Shown piece by piece: positions 7,717 to 16,856 of a stretch of DNA of 64,000 bases (its first letter is position 1; each line of letters opens with the position of its first letter). Below the pieces are notes generated by a model. It was given only the letters and a program-made list of their open reading frames with translations, was not told the DNA's origin and searched no databases. A program made the translations under genes and the position numbers. The DNA is from Chitinimonas_A lacunae (GTDB lineage: Bacteria; Pseudomonadota; Gammaproteobacteria; Burkholderiales; Chitinimonadaceae): assembly GCF_042650885.1 (NCBI RefSeq), contig NZ_JBHSBU010000001.1, forward strand, positions 744,001-808,000, read 5' to 3'.

Positions 7717-7802
7717 CGGATAGGGGCGAGGACCGCTCGGTCCTTGGCAATGAAAACTTCGATTTTGTTCGACTTTCGCCTTCCCTTACCGGAGAACTCA
7801 CC

Positions 7803-8351
7803 ATGAACGACACCAATATGACGGGCAGCAATGACAAGAGGTCCAGCGCTTCGAACGGGGCCGGTATGCCATCGCAAAATGCGCCGCTCCACTCGACTAC
7901 CGATCAGGAAAAGCGCGCCCACCATGCCCCGGAAAACGCTGGCGCCCGCAAAGAAGGCTCTTCCCAGGGCTCGTCGCACGGCTCGCAGGGTAATCAGTCG
8001 GGCAACCGCTCGGGTCAGATGCAGCACACCCAGGAACGCGACAAGTTCCAGGCCGATTTCAGCAGCTTCATGAGCGATGTGGAAAACCTGCTGAGCCGTG
8101 GCAGCACGCTGTCGGGTGAGGCGCTCGACGCCTCCAAGGCCGAGTTGAGCGCCCGCCTACAGAGCTTCAAGAACCAATGGAGCGATCTGAGCGAGAAGAC
8201 CAGCGAGAACGCGACCCATGTGGTAGCCGTCTGCCAGGACTATGTCCGCGCCCGGCCGCTGCAATCGGTGGGGATCGCACTCGGTGTTGGCGCCCTGATC
8301 GGCTTCCTGTTGCGTGGTAACGGCGGTCGGCGTGAAACCGACGAAATGTAA
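7803..8351 (+). CDS. DUF883 (ElaB/YqjD-like) membrane-anchored protein
   Basis: A 182-aa protein. Residues 1-~80 are a Ser/Gly/Gln/Asn-rich disordered extension unusual for the family. Residues ~80-145 form the amphipathic helical region of DUF883 ('FSSFMSDVENLLSRGSTLSG' onward). The C-terminus is the family signature, 'VRARPLQSVGIALGVGALIGFLLRGN', a single transmembrane anchor. E. coli YqjD and ElaB bind ribosomes at the membrane in stationary phase; the same role is possible here but not shown. GGAGAA precedes the ATG at 7803. The gene ends in its own terminator. Confidence 0.85.
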   Translation: MNDTNMTGSNDKRSSASNGAGMPSQNAPLHSTTDQEKRAHHAPENAGARKEGSSQGSSHGSQGNQSGNRSGQMQHTQERDKFQADFSSFMSDVENLLSRGSTLSGEALDASKAELSARLQSFKNQWSDLSEKTSENATHVVAVCQDYVRARPLQSVGIALGVGALIGFLLRGNGGRRETDEM

Positions 8352-8360
8352 GAAAGGTGC

Positions 8361-8390
8361 AAAAGCCGTCCATTATGTGGGGCGGCTTTT
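8361..8390 (+). terminator. Rho-independent terminator after the DUF883-like gene
   Basis: AAAAGCCG pairs with CGGCTTTT, extended by further pairs around ATTATGT, ending in TTTT directly before the AsmA-like start codon. Confidence 0.7.
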
Positions 8391-8397
8391 GCTTTAA

Positions 8398-10404
8398 ATG
8401 GAAATAACTGATCAAAAGGGGCGCTGGCGCCCATGGGCCAGGCAGGCCACGGGCAAGGTGGCTCGGACCTCGAATGGCCGTCGGAAATGGCTGATTGCAG
8501 CGGCGATCGTCACGGCGCTGATTGCACTGGCGGTCTATCTGTTTTCCTGGAATATGCTGCGGCCCTATATCGAACGCCGGGTCGAGGCAGCCACCGGCCG
8601 CTCGTTCGAAATGCGTGGCGATCTCGATGTCAGCCTGTCGCTGCAACCGCGTATCACGGCGCGCGATCTGGTGCTCGGCAATACGCCGTGGAGCGACGCC
8701 GACGCCATGGGCCGGATAGGCCAACTCGACTTTACCCTCGATCTGCCGGCGCTCTTCAGCCGCCGGGTCGAGCTGTTGCGCTTGGAGCTGGCCGGTGCCC
8801 AGCTGCTGCTGGAGCAGAATGCCCGCCATGGCAATAACTGGCAGTTTCCCGCCAACGATCCGTCTCCCTCGCCGTGGCAGTTCGATATTGCCGAACTTCA
8901 TCTGCAGGATAGCGAAGTGCGTTTTCGCGATCCGTCCACCGACACCTATCTGCTGATCGATCTGATGACCGTCGCCGATGGCGGCAAGCTGCCCGTGCGT
9001 GCGGCGATCAGCGGGAGTTTCCATGGGCTCGACAGCCGGATCAGCATGCAGGGCGCGCCCTTGCTCCGGCTGCGTGATACACGGCGTGCCTATCCCTTGC
9101 AGGGCGAAGGGCAGATGGGCAGTACCCGTTTCGAAGCACAAGGCACCGTGACCGATCCGGTCCGGCTCAGTGGCCTGGCGGTCAATTTCAGGCTTGCGGG
9201 GCGCAGTCTCGATGAGCTGTACCGCATTCTCAACCTGCCGCTGCCGCCGACCCCGGCCTACGAGCTGGCCGGGAGCCTGCGTCATAGCAATGCGCTGTGG
9301 GCGCTACAGAATTTCCAGGGGCGGGTCGGCAAGAGTGATCTGGGCGGCGATTTCAGCGTCGATAAAGGCCGGCAGCCACAATTCATCAAGGCCGATCTGC
9401 ATTCGCGCTCGCTCGATCTGAAAGACCTGTCGGGCTTTCTGGGCGGCCGTGAGGAAAACGACCAGCCGCCGGCCCAGCCTGCCGGCAAGGTGCTGCCTTA
9501 TACCGAATTCAATCTGGACAAGCTGCGTGCGGCCGATGCCGATGTGCGCTTTCGCGGTCAGCGCATCATTACCGAGAGCTGGCCGTTCGATGGTCTCAAT
9601 GTCCATCTGCGCAGCGAAAAGCAGCGTCTGCGGCTTGATCCGCTCGACTTTGGCTTTGCTGGGGGCAATATCGTCTCGACTATCGATATCGATGCCAACA
9701 GCCCCAATCTGACTACCCGGGCCGATATCACCCTGAAGCGGCTGCAATGGCAGAAGCTGTTCCCCAAGTTCAAGTTTCAGCAGGCCAGCATCGGTCTGAT
9801 CGGCGGACGCGCCCAGCTGGCGATGCGTGGCAATTCAATGGCCAAGATGCTGGGCGGCGCCAATGGCAATGTAACGGTGCTGATGAACGGCGGGGAGGTC
9901 AGCAAGCTGCTGCTGCGGCTGTCCAATCTCGATATTGCCAATACCCTGGCGACCCTGCTGACCGGCGATGAGCAGGTGCCGGTGCGCTGCATGGTGGGCG
10001 ATATGGAGGTCAAGGACGGCGATATGCGCGTCCGCACCCTGATCCTCGATACCGACAAGCAATTCATCAGCGGCTCGGGCGGTGTCGATTTGGGCAAGGA
10101 GCAGTTCGACCTCAAACTGCGTTCGCGGCCACGCAATCTGAGTCTGGCGGCGCTGCGCGGGCCGATCCTGATCGAAGGCACCTTTGCCCAGCCGGCGGTG
10201 CGGCCTGATCTGAAACAGGCGGCGGGCCGGGTGACGCTGTCGGCACTCCTGGGCGGGGTATCGGGACCGCTGGCCATCCTGCCGCTGCTGCAATTGGGCG
10301 AGAAGGACGGCGCCGATCAATGCAGTCGGCTGGTGGCCGATGCCAAGGACCACAGCGACGATAGGCCCAAGCTGCCAAGCAAGCCCGGCAAGCCCGGGAA
10401 ATAG
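8398..10404 (+). CDS. AsmA family protein
   Basis: A 668-aa envelope protein. One transmembrane helix at ~31-50 is followed by the AsmA start 'RPYIERRVEAATGRSFEMRGDLDVSLSLQPRITARDLVLGN', then a long periplasmic beta-rich region and a C-terminal AsmA_2-like part (~430-620, 'LRLSNLDIANTLATLL', 'LILDTDKQFISGSGGVDLGKEQFDL'). AsmA-type proteins are bridge-like factors linked to outer-membrane lipid or protein homeostasis. The ATG at 8398 has no clear ribosome site and sits eight bases after a terminator; no better start exists before the membrane helix. Expression may depend on readthrough. Confidence 0.88.
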   Translation: MEITDQKGRWRPWARQATGKVARTSNGRRKWLIAAAIVTALIALAVYLFSWNMLRPYIERRVEAATGRSFEMRGDLDVSLSLQPRITARDLVLGNTPWSDADAMGRIGQLDFTLDLPALFSRRVELLRLELAGAQLLLEQNARHGNNWQFPANDPSPSPWQFDIAELHLQDSEVRFRDPSTDTYLLIDLMTVADGGKLPVRAAISGSFHGLDSRISMQGAPLLRLRDTRRAYPLQGEGQMGSTRFEAQGTVTDPVRLSGLAVNFRLAGRSLDELYRILNLPLPPTPAYELAGSLRHSNALWALQNFQGRVGKSDLGGDFSVDKGRQPQFIKADLHSRSLDLKDLSGFLGGREENDQPPAQPAGKVLPYTEFNLDKLRAADADVRFRGQRIITESWPFDGLNVHLRSEKQRLRLDPLDFGFAGGNIVSTIDIDANSPNLTTRADITLKRLQWQKLFPKFKFQQASIGLIGGRAQLAMRGNSMAKMLGGANGNVTVLMNGGEVSKLLLRLSNLDIANTLATLLTGDEQVPVRCMVGDMEVKDGDMRVRTLILDTDKQFISGSGGVDLGKEQFDLKLRSRPRNLSLAALRGPILIEGTFAQPAVRPDLKQAAGRVTLSALLGGVSGPLAILPLLQLGEKDGADQCSRLVADAKDHSDDRPKLPSKPGKPGK

Positions 10405-10602
10405 CCCACAGCGCGTCAGCTTCGCCGCGTCCCTTGCTCTCTGTCTATCTCGCCCCCTGTGTCCAGTTCCTCTACGGCGCGACTGATGAACGATGCAATG
10501 GTGGGTCAGCGCTGAGGCCGTGGGCGCGAAGCCGGAGACGCGTCGAGGTAGGAGCGGCTTGGTGGGCTTGAGGAGCGGCGGATCGGTTGTGGCGCCACCA
10601 AA

Positions 10603-10633
10603 AGAAATACCCGTCCGGGCGACGGGTATTTCT
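10603..10633. terminator. Bidirectional hairpin between convergent genes
   Basis: Thirteen-base arms AGAAATACCCGTC/GACGGGTATTTCT lie between the end of the AsmA-like gene and the end of the proline-rich gene. T-rich ends on both strands suit a shared terminator. Confidence 0.65.
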
Positions 10634-10650
10634 GGATGCCTGGCGTGGTT

Positions 10651-10899
10651 CTAGCGGAACGCCGGAACCGGGGCTGGCGAGCCAGGGCGGGGAGGAGGTT
10701 CAAACGGCGGATGTTGCGGGCAATGGTAAGGCGGGTCGCCTATCGGCCGGTGATAGTGCTCCAGCTCCGGATCGGGCACATGGATGGGCTCGATATCGCG
10801 GGTCGGCAGGGGCTCGTCCGGCCAGGTCGCGGGTGGCAGTCCGGGGGAAGCATGCCAGGCGGTCGACGGACGGTCTTGGCATGAATCGGGGTTGTACAT
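10651..10899 (-). CDS. Proline-rich 82-aa protein, unknown
   Basis: An 82-aa frame starting MYNPDSC with GGAAG upstream. Composition is dominated by Pro with His, Asp and Glu ('PDPELEHYHRPIGDPPYHCP', 'PPFEPPPRPGSPAP'); no signal peptide or membrane helix is seen, so it is likely disordered. A weaker sigma-54-like element lies ~100 bp upstream. No family recognised. Confidence 0.5.
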   Translation of the reverse strand: MYNPDSCQDRPSTAWHASPGLPPATWPDEPLPTRDIEPIHVPDPELEHYHRPIGDPPYHCPQHPPFEPPPRPGSPAPVPAFR

Positions 10900-10995
10900 A
10901 GTCGGCTTCCTTTCGGCTGCGGCGGTTTCGCCAAAGCGGCAGGGCGGTGTTGAATCGAATCGCCCTGTCGGAACAAGTTCTCTTGCCCTGATAAA

Positions 10996-11010
10996 GCAAA
11001 AGCGGTTCCT
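10996..11010 (-). promoter_or_regulatory. Possible sigma-54 promoter of the proline-rich gene
   Basis: On the minus strand: AGGAACCGCTTTTGC. The -12 TTTTGC and spacing are right, but -24 (AGGAAC) departs from GGCAC. Confidence 0.35.
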
Positions 11011-11475
11011 GCATCGTCGTACCACCTAGTAAAAACCCTTGGAAGCAGCTTGCCGGCTTGAACTCGGCAATTTTCCCGCTCGCAACGTCTGGCCGCAAAA
11101 AAGCCCGTGTTTTGCAAATTTTGCAAAATCCGACTTGTAAGAAATACAAAACCCTGAGGAAGCTCGACGCTTCGGGTGGGATGCCCGGCTGAGCCTGTGC
11201 CATGAAGGCAGAAAGGTGCGGGGCCAGGAGAGGGAGGAGAAGCGGAAAGGAATGGATTTAAAATATCAAGCAAAACCTTTTCAATCTCTGGCGCAGCTTT
11301 TAAATAAAAAGGAAAAATTTTAGATTTCAGTAAGGGAGAGTGCGGGCAGTGTCCGTCTGGCTCGGCAGAAACGCTGATGTTTCCAGAATTTGCAAAACCC
11401 CAGCAGGCCATCTCAGACAAACCGCCCCATCGAGCAGGGGGGGTAGCCAGATCGTGCAAAATCCGCTCCAGCTTG
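11011..11475. other. Intergenic region with TTTGCAAA-type sites
   Basis: No convincing gene is seen here between two divergent transcripts. Three places carry TTTGCAAA(A)-like sequences: a tandem pair at 11110-11128, one at 11389-11398 and a variant GTGCAAAATCC at 11454-11463. They may be binding sites for the Fis-type domains of the sigma-54 activators; similar words occur near 17800, 20961, 21333 and 26321. Confidence 0.35.
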
Positions 11476-11490
11476 CGGCATAAATCCTGC
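11476..11490 (+). promoter_or_regulatory. Sigma-54-type promoter of the glycine-zipper lipoprotein
   Basis: CGGCATAAATCCTGC: correct ten-base spacing, GGCAT at -24 and CCTGC at -12. The leader to the ATG at 11583 would be ~80 nt. Confidence 0.5.
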
Positions 11491-11582
11491 GAAGACCTTG
11501 GGTATCGGTGCGCGTCCAGCAGGGATGCGTTGACTTTCCGTCCCGTTCTGCACTGAGCGGAACCTTCGAAGGAGTATCCATC

Positions 11583-12023
11583 ATGAAAGCGCTTATCGCC
11601 GCTCTGGCGGCGCTTCCCTTATTGCTGGCCAGTGGCTGTTCCACGCCACGCGCCAGCGACTCCAATATCATCGCCAGTCAACGTCTGTCGCAGCAGTATG
11701 GAGTGGTGACTGCCGTGTCCGAAGTCGAGGCACCCAAGCGTAGCGGGATCGGCGCAGGGGCCGTGATCGGCGGGGTGGTCGGCGGCGTGCTGGGCAACCA
11801 GGTCGGCGAAGGCCGTGGCAATACGCTTGCCACCATCGCCGGTACGGTTGGCGGGGCGGTGGTCGGTGACAAGATCCAGCGCAATAACGAAGCCAACCGG
11901 TTGGCCTATCGGGTCGAAGTCCGCTTCGAGAACGGCAACCGCGAGGCGTTCATCCTTGATGACGACGATTTCCGGGTCGGCGACCGGGTTGTCCTGAGCG
12001 AGGGGATATTGCGTCGGCGCTGA
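11583..12023 (+). CDS. Glycine-zipper 2TM lipoprotein (SlyB/Pcp-like)
   Basis: A 146-aa outer-membrane-type lipoprotein. The signal peptide ends at lipobox LASGC (lipid Cys ~19). Residues ~60-105 hold a glycine zipper ('GIGAGAVIGGVVGGVLGNQVG', 'IAGTVGGAVVGDKIQ'). The C-terminal part resembles the SlyB/Rickettsia 17-kDa antigen group ('YRVEVRFENGNREAFILDDD... VGDRVVLSEG'). Such proteins stabilise the outer membrane under stress. GGAG precedes the ATG at 11583. It probably shares a transcript with the zinc-ribbon gene 66 bp downstream. Confidence 0.88.
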   Translation: MKALIAALAALPLLLASGCSTPRASDSNIIASQRLSQQYGVVTAVSEVEAPKRSGIGAGAVIGGVVGGVLGNQVGEGRGNTLATIAGTVGGAVVGDKIQRNNEANRLAYRVEVRFENGNREAFILDDDDFRVGDRVVLSEGILRRR

Positions 12024-12089
12024 TCCGGACTGCTGTCCGGCCCTGTCCCGGCCATCCGGCCGGGACTGATCCTGCCAAGGAGACCCATC

Positions 12090-12344
12090 ATGGATCGTTG
12101 TGAGAAGTGTGGTAACAGTTACAAGAAATGTTTCGCCGTGGAAATCGATGGCCAGCGCCATCTCTTCGACAGCTTCGAATGCGCCATCTCGGCCCTGGCG
12201 CCGACCTGTGCCCATTGCCAGTGCCGGATCATCGGCCACGGCGTCGAAGGCCCGGACGGCAACGACTACTGCTGCGAACACTGCGCCAAGGGCATGCAAC
12301 AAGGTCTGGGCAATACGCAGCAACAGCAAGTGCAAGCTCATTGA
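12090..12344 (+). CDS. Small cysteine-rich, probably zinc-binding protein
   Basis: An 84-aa protein with cysteines in treble-clef or ribbon-like pairs: CEKC near the start, Cys within 'DSFECAISAL', CAHCQC and CCEHC near the end, plus histidines between. The pattern resembles short metal-binding proteins of the 'prokaryotic metallothionein/MYM-like' sort (a segment 'FDSFECAISALAP' is typical). AAGGAG lies before the ATG. No catalytic motif. Likely a metal-binding stress protein co-transcribed with the glycine-zipper lipoprotein. Confidence 0.75.
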   Translation: MDRCEKCGNSYKKCFAVEIDGQRHLFDSFECAISALAPTCAHCQCRIIGHGVEGPDGNDYCCEHCAKGMQQGLGNTQQQQVQAH

Positions 12345-12515
12345 ATGAAGCCGAACGTTGGTGCCAGCGGCCATGAAAACCGGGACCCAAGGGTCCAGGC
12401 TGACCGAAGAAGCAACCTCATCTCCGGTTGATCCACCAGCCTCATGAAGCGCCGCTGCACCAGCCATCAGACAGTGCAAGGCACCGTCTGGGTCCCCATG
12501 CCAGACGGCCACCCT

Positions 12516-12548
12516 GGTGGGTTACGGTCCTTGGCCTAACCCACCTTT
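12516..12548 (+). terminator. Hairpin terminator candidate
   Basis: GGTGGGTTA and TAACCCACC arms with a 12-base loop, followed by TTT, lie between the convergent zinc-ribbon and P-type ATPase genes. Confidence 0.5.
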
Positions 12549-12595
12549 CTGCTCTGGGTCACTCGGACGTCTTATCCAGAACGCAACGAAACGGT

Positions 12596-15265
12596 TCAGC
12601 GGGCGGCCGACTTGGGCTGCCAGCGCTTGTCGATTTCCACCAGCAACAGGCAGAACAGGCCGAACAGGACGATATGCAGCCAGTCCTGTGCGTTGATGGC
12701 TGCGCTGTGAAAAACCTGCTGGAAGGCTGGCAGATAGGTGAAGGCCAGTTGCAGCGCCAGCATGGCCGCGCTGCCGACCCAGACCCAGGGGTTGTTGAAC
12801 CAGCCACAGCGCCAGAACGGCCGATAGAGCGAACGGCAGTTGAACAGATAGAAAGTCTCGACCAGCACAAACAGATTGGTCGCCACCGTGCGCGCCTCGG
12901 CCAGGGTGCGTCCCTGGCTCAGCATCAGCTCGAACAGGCCAAATGTACCGGCCAGCAGCAACAGGCTGACCAGGACGATGCGCCGCAGCAGCATCCGATC
13001 GAGCAAAGGGGCGGTTGGCGGTCGTGGCGGCCGCTGCATGATGCCGCGCTCGGTTGGTTCGAACGCCAGCATCATGCCAAGCAGAATGGCGGTGGTCATA
13101 TTGATCCACAGAATCTGCAACGGGGTGATGGGCAAGGTGGTGCCAGCCAGGATGGCTGCCAGAATCACCAGACCTTCGCCGCCATTGGTCGGAATGGTCC
13201 AGGTGATGAATTTGACCAGATTGTCGTAGACGCCGCGTCCTTCCTCGACTGCCGCTTCGATGGTGGCGAAATTGTCATCGGTCAGCACCATATCGGCCGC
13301 TTCCTTGGCCACATCGGTACCGCCCAGCCCCATCGCCACACCAATATCGGCCTGCTTGAGCGCTGGGGCATCGTTGACCCCGTCACCGGTCATCGCCACC
13401 ACCTCGCCATTGGCTTGCAAGGCTTTGACCAATCGCAGCTTCTGTTCCGGCTCGACCCGGGCGAACACATCGGTATCGGCTGCAACCCGGCCCAGTTCCG
13501 CCTCATCGAGTTCGGCCAGTTCGCGTCCGGTCAGCGCCCGGGCATGGTCGTGGGCGATACCGAGTTGCCGGGCGATGGCCAGTGCCGTGCCGGGATGGTC
13601 ACCGGTAATCATCTTGACCCGGATCCCGGCTGCATGGCAGGTCCGCACGGCAGCAACCGCGTGAGGACGTGGGGGGTCGATCATGCCGATCAGGCCGAGA
13701 AACACCAGATCGTGGGTGAGATGGTCATGCGCCAGGGTCTGGCCTGGACTGAGGGCGGAGCGGGCCAGCGCCAGCACGCGCAGCCCGGCTTCGGTCATCC
13801 GGGCTGCTGCGTCCTGGACCGACTCCAGATCGAGCTGCCGCTCCCGGCCGTGCCGGTCCAGCGTCGCGCGGCAGGCCGGCAACAGCCGCTCCAGTGCGCC
13901 TTTGACATGGACGATGGCCGCGCCTTCGATCTGGTTGAAGGTGGCCATATATTGGCGGTTGGCGTCGAAAGGCAGTTCGTCTTCGCGTGTCAGGACCCGC
14001 TGTAGCGTCGCCGGATCGAGACCGCCCTTTTGCGCGGCAACCAGCAAAGCCGCTTCGGTCGGGTCGCCGACGATGTCCCAGTGATGGCCTTCACGTACCA
14101 GACGGGCATCGTTGCACAGCACGCCGGCCAGCAGGGTTTCGCGCAGGGCGCCACTGGTTTCGGCCGGGAGATCGTCACGCCGGATATCGCCGCTTGGCGC
14201 ATAGCCTTGGCCCGACACCACAAAGCGCTCGCCGCCTGCCCAGATCTCCCGCACCGTCATCGCGTTCTCGGTCAGGGTGCCGGTCTTGTCCGAACAGATC
14301 ACCGTGGTGCCGCCCAGCGTCTCCACCGCGGGCAGCTTGCGGATAATGGCGCGACGCCGGGCCATCCGGGCAACGCCGATGGCCAGCGTCACCGTCATCG
14401 CAGCGGGCAGGCCCTCGGGAATCGCCCCGACGGCCAGTGCGACCGCTGCCATGAACATGGCGAACGCCGATTCGCCGCGTAATACGCCGACCACGAAGGT
14501 CACGCCCGCCAACAGCAGAATGATGATCAGGAGCCGCTGGGCAAAGTCAGCCAGCTTGCGGGTCATCGGGGTCATCAGCGAGGGAGCGGCGGCGATCAGC
14601 TGGGAAATCCGTCCGGTTTCGGTCGCGTTGCCGGTGGCGACGGTGACGCCGATGCCTTGGCCACTGAGGACCAGGGTGCCGGCATAGGCCATATTGGCGC
14701 GCTCGGCGAGCACGGTTTCCTGTGCCAGTGTCGCGACGGTCTTCTGCACGGGCAGCGATTCGCCGGTAAGGGCGGCTTCGCCGGTCTGGAGTTCCTTGCT
14801 GCTCAACAGGCGCAGGTCGGCCGGCACCTTGTCGCCGCTGGCCAGCACCACCACGTCGCCGGGCACCAGTTCGGCTGCATCGAGCCGGCGCCGGTTGCCG
14901 GCACGCAGCACGGTGGCCTCGGTCGCCACGGCGCGGGTCAGTGCCGCCAGCGCCGCTTCGGCTTTGCCTTCCTGGATGAAACCGACCAGTGCATTGATCA
15001 GCACCACCCCAAAGATCACCCCGGCATCGATCCATTCACCCAGCAGGGCGGTGACGGTGCCGGCGATCAGCAGGACCAGGACCAGCGGCTGGATCAGCTG
15101 GTCCATGAACCGCGCCAGTACGCTGCGCCCTGGCGGAGCGCTGGGGCGGTTGGGGCCGTGGCGTTGCAGCCGTTCGGCGGCTTCGGTCTCGCTAAGTCCG
15201 GCGGCCGGGTCCACGGCGATCTGCTCGGTGACCTGGGACGGCGCCATGGCGTGCCAGTGCTGCAT
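12596..15265 (-). CDS. P-type ATPase, cation-transporting (type II, Ca2+-like)
   Basis: An 889-aa transporter. An N-terminal cation-ATPase domain ('GLSETEAAERLQRHGPN') precedes two helices. The actuator loop has TGES (~167-170), PEGLP in helix 4 (~283-287, the type IIA/PMR1-like cation site), and the phosphorylation motif DKTGT at D326. The hinge is 'TGDGVNDAPALKQADIGVAMG', followed by six C-terminal helices with 'NLFVLVETFYLFNCRS'. It pumps a cation, most likely Ca2+ or Mn2+, across the inner membrane; the ion is not provable here. The start at 15265 follows GGAGGAG at a longish spacing. A frame extension of 29 residues exists but is basic and atypical. Confidence 0.9.
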   Translation of the reverse strand: MQHWHAMAPSQVTEQIAVDPAAGLSETEAAERLQRHGPNRPSAPPGRSVLARFMDQLIQPLVLVLLIAGTVTALLGEWIDAGVIFGVVLINALVGFIQEGKAEAALAALTRAVATEATVLRAGNRRRLDAAELVPGDVVVLASGDKVPADLRLLSSKELQTGEAALTGESLPVQKTVATLAQETVLAERANMAYAGTLVLSGQGIGVTVATGNATETGRISQLIAAAPSLMTPMTRKLADFAQRLLIIILLLAGVTFVVGVLRGESAFAMFMAAVALAVGAIPEGLPAAMTVTLAIGVARMARRRAIIRKLPAVETLGGTTVICSDKTGTLTENAMTVREIWAGGERFVVSGQGYAPSGDIRRDDLPAETSGALRETLLAGVLCNDARLVREGHHWDIVGDPTEAALLVAAQKGGLDPATLQRVLTREDELPFDANRQYMATFNQIEGAAIVHVKGALERLLPACRATLDRHGRERQLDLESVQDAAARMTEAGLRVLALARSALSPGQTLAHDHLTHDLVFLGLIGMIDPPRPHAVAAVRTCHAAGIRVKMITGDHPGTALAIARQLGIAHDHARALTGRELAELDEAELGRVAADTDVFARVEPEQKLRLVKALQANGEVVAMTGDGVNDAPALKQADIGVAMGLGGTDVAKEAADMVLTDDNFATIEAAVEEGRGVYDNLVKFITWTIPTNGGEGLVILAAILAGTTLPITPLQILWINMTTAILLGMMLAFEPTERGIMQRPPRPPTAPLLDRMLLRRIVLVSLLLLAGTFGLFELMLSQGRTLAEARTVATNLFVLVETFYLFNCRSLYRPFWRCGWFNNPWVWVGSAAMLALQLAFTYLPAFQQVFHSAAINAQDWLHIVLFGLFCLLLVEIDKRWQPKSAAR

Positions 15266-15452
15266 GGTGGGAGCGCTCCTCCGGTAATGGGGAAAACCGG
15301 TCTGCCGCCCCTTGTACCGGGCAAGGTCAATGGCTGCCTTGCGCCTGATCAAAGGTCGACGTGGCCGCTCCGTTATAGACGGCAGAACCGGACAGCAAAA
15401 AAGACGGTCCGTACTGCGACCGCCAAGCCTGCTTCCCGGCAGTTATCAAAAG

Positions 15453-15752
15453 TCAGTGAATGCTGTTTTTAGGTCCGGCCCAGTCGGAGCTGGCCGGCAT
15501 TGCAGATGAAGAGGGTGCCCGGGAAGCAAGGGGTGCCTCCGCCGGTCGCGGCGTCGACACTTCGGGGACGTTGCCGCCTTCGCCTTCCCAGGTCTGCAAC
15601 TGCTGCGGCTCGACCTTCTTGGGCGGACGGGGCCGGTTCTGTTCGGCCAGCCGACGCCGTTCGGCATACCAGACGCTGCCGAGAAACAGCGCCAGACCGG
15701 TACCGAGGGCGATGGCGAGGCCTGTGCGGGTGGGAAGTCTATTGCGGTTCAT
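15453..15752 (-). CDS. Small membrane-anchored proline-rich protein
   Basis: A 99-aa protein with one N-terminal helix ('TGLAIALGTGLALFLGSVWYAERRR', ~9-33) followed by a Pro/Ala/Ser-rich tail probably disordered in the periplasm. The start (ATG at 15752, AGGAG upstream) overlaps the end of the ferritin-like gene by 14 bases, so translation may be coupled. Last gene of the csbD-led operon. No family recognised. Confidence 0.6.
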   Translation of the reverse strand: MNRNRLPTRTGLAIALGTGLALFLGSVWYAERRRLAEQNRPRPPKKVEPQQLQTWEGEGGNVPEVSTPRPAEAPLASRAPSSSAMPASSDWAGPKNSIH

Positions 15753-16323
15753 AGTAGCGCTCCTTTTCACTGGCGCCTGTAGGGCCGGCCGGCAGATTGC
15801 CCAGCAGACCCGCCATATCGTCGGCGTGTTCTTCCTCGACAGCCAGGATGTCCTCCAGCAGACGCCGGGTGGTCGGGTCGTTGTTGCCGATGAAATTGAT
15901 CATTTCACGATAGCTGTCGATGGCGATCCGCTCGGCCACCAGATTCTCGCGGATCATGTCGTAGAGCGAATCGCACTCGACATATTCGGCATGACTCTGG
16001 CTCGACAGCCGGTCAGGGCAGAGATCGGGCTTGCCGCCCAGTTGCACGATGCGGCGCGACAGGGCGTCGGCATGTTCCATTTCCTGCTGGGCGTGTTCGA
16101 GAAACTCGGCCGACACGCTTTCGGCATTGAGGCCGGAGGCCAGGAAGTAATGCTGTTTATAGCGCAGAACGCAGACCAGCTCGGTGGCCAGCGCCTCGTT
16201 GAGCAGACCGATCAGCCGCTGGCGGTCGCCGCGATAGTTCTCGGTGACCGCACCGCGTTCGATATGCTGCCGCGCCTGACGTCGCAAGGTGGCGACGTCG
16301 CTGAGCTGCGGGGATTGGGTCAT
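15739..16323 (-). CDS. Ferritin-like (bacterioferritin-type) diiron protein
   Basis: A 194-aa four-helix-bundle protein. Ligand motifs are visible: 'ALATELVCVLRYKQHYF' (E48), 'HAQQEMEHADAL' (E81/H84), 'ENLVAERIAIDSYREM' (E126 or E131) and 'AVEEEHADDM' (E164/H166). This is the E...ExxH...E...ExxH layout of bacterioferritin/rubrerythrin relatives. A ~25-residue N-terminal extension precedes the bundle. It probably stores or oxidises iron, or detoxifies peroxide. GGAG lies before the ATG. It is in an operon with stress membrane proteins behind the csbD promoter. Confidence 0.88.
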   Translation of the reverse strand: MTQSPQLSDVATLRRQARQHIERGAVTENYRGDRQRLIGLLNEALATELVCVLRYKQHYFLASGLNAESVSAEFLEHAQQEMEHADALSRRIVQLGGKPDLCPDRLSSQSHAEYVECDSLYDMIRENLVAERIAIDSYREMINFIGNNDPTTRRLLEDILAVEEEHADDMAGLLGNLPAGPTGASEKERYYEPQ

Positions 16324-16347
16324 GGTCGGTTCTCCAGGGCTGACGGG

Positions 16348-16623
16348 CTAGGACTGCTGGGGCTGCGGCCGGCGCGGGCTGCCCAGCAGATAACCGACCG
16401 CGAAGCTGGCGCCAGCCACCAGCAGCAGGGTCAGTCCCGGCCGTCTGATCACGGTGTTGTAGCTGGCGTCGGCAATCGACTGACAGTGACCTTGCAACTG
16501 CTGCGGGGTGCAGCCCAGCCGCTCGGCGGTGGAGTGGGCGGTCCGCATCACCGCCGCCTGTGCCTCACGCGCGGCCTGGCTGAGATCGCGTTTGAGGTTT
16601 TCCTTCAGGTTGACATCACTCAT
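16348..16623 (-). CDS. DUF883-like short membrane protein
   Basis: A 91-aa protein beginning MSDVNLKENLKRDLSQAARE. An amphipathic helix is followed by 'VIRRPGLTLLLVAGASFAVGYLLGSPRRP', a C-terminal anchor like that of YqjD/ElaB proteins but in a much shorter protein. AGGAG precedes the ATG at 16623. It is 25 bp upstream of the ferritin-like gene. Confidence 0.65.
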   Translation of the reverse strand: MSDVNLKENLKRDLSQAAREAQAAVMRTAHSTAERLGCTPQQLQGHCQSIADASYNTVIRRPGLTLLLVAGASFAVGYLLGSPRRPQPQQS

Positions 16624-16664
16624 GTTGGCGTCTCCTTGTGTACGACGGGAAGCGCGGCCCTGGC

Positions 16665-16826
16665 CTACCTTCGGATCAGTCCCATGATCAGCGTCACCAC
16701 GAACACGATCAGAAACACAAAGAACAGCACCTTGGCGATCTCGGCGGCGCCGGCGGCGATGCCGGTGAAACCGAGCACGGCGGCGATCAGCGCGATCACG
16801 AAAAATACAGCGGCATAGTGCAGCAT
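16665..16826 (-). CDS. DUF1328 (YtjA-like) small membrane protein
   Basis: A 53-aa protein starting MLHYAAVFFVIALIAAVLGF and ending in GLIRR. It has two hydrophobic segments with the glycine turn 'GFTGIAAGAAEIAKVLFFVF' that defines DUF1328/UPF0391. AGGAG lies eight bases before the ATG. Its function is unknown, but it is repeatedly found with CsbD and BON proteins in stress operons. Confidence 0.9.
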   Translation of the reverse strand: MLHYAAVFFVIALIAAVLGFTGIAAGAAEIAKVLFFVFLIVFVVTLIMGLIRR

Positions 16827-16856
16827 GATGTAGCTCCTTATCCTGAACCGGCCAGA

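Noticed and set aside
12428..14005. 525-codon plus-strand frame antisense to the P-type ATPase
   Set aside because: Composition (Gln/His/Gly/Arg) and lack of any domain mark it as a shadow of the ATPase gene.
15460..16818. 452-codon plus-strand frame over the csbD operon genes
   Set aside because: Antisense to four short genes with good start sites; no domain.
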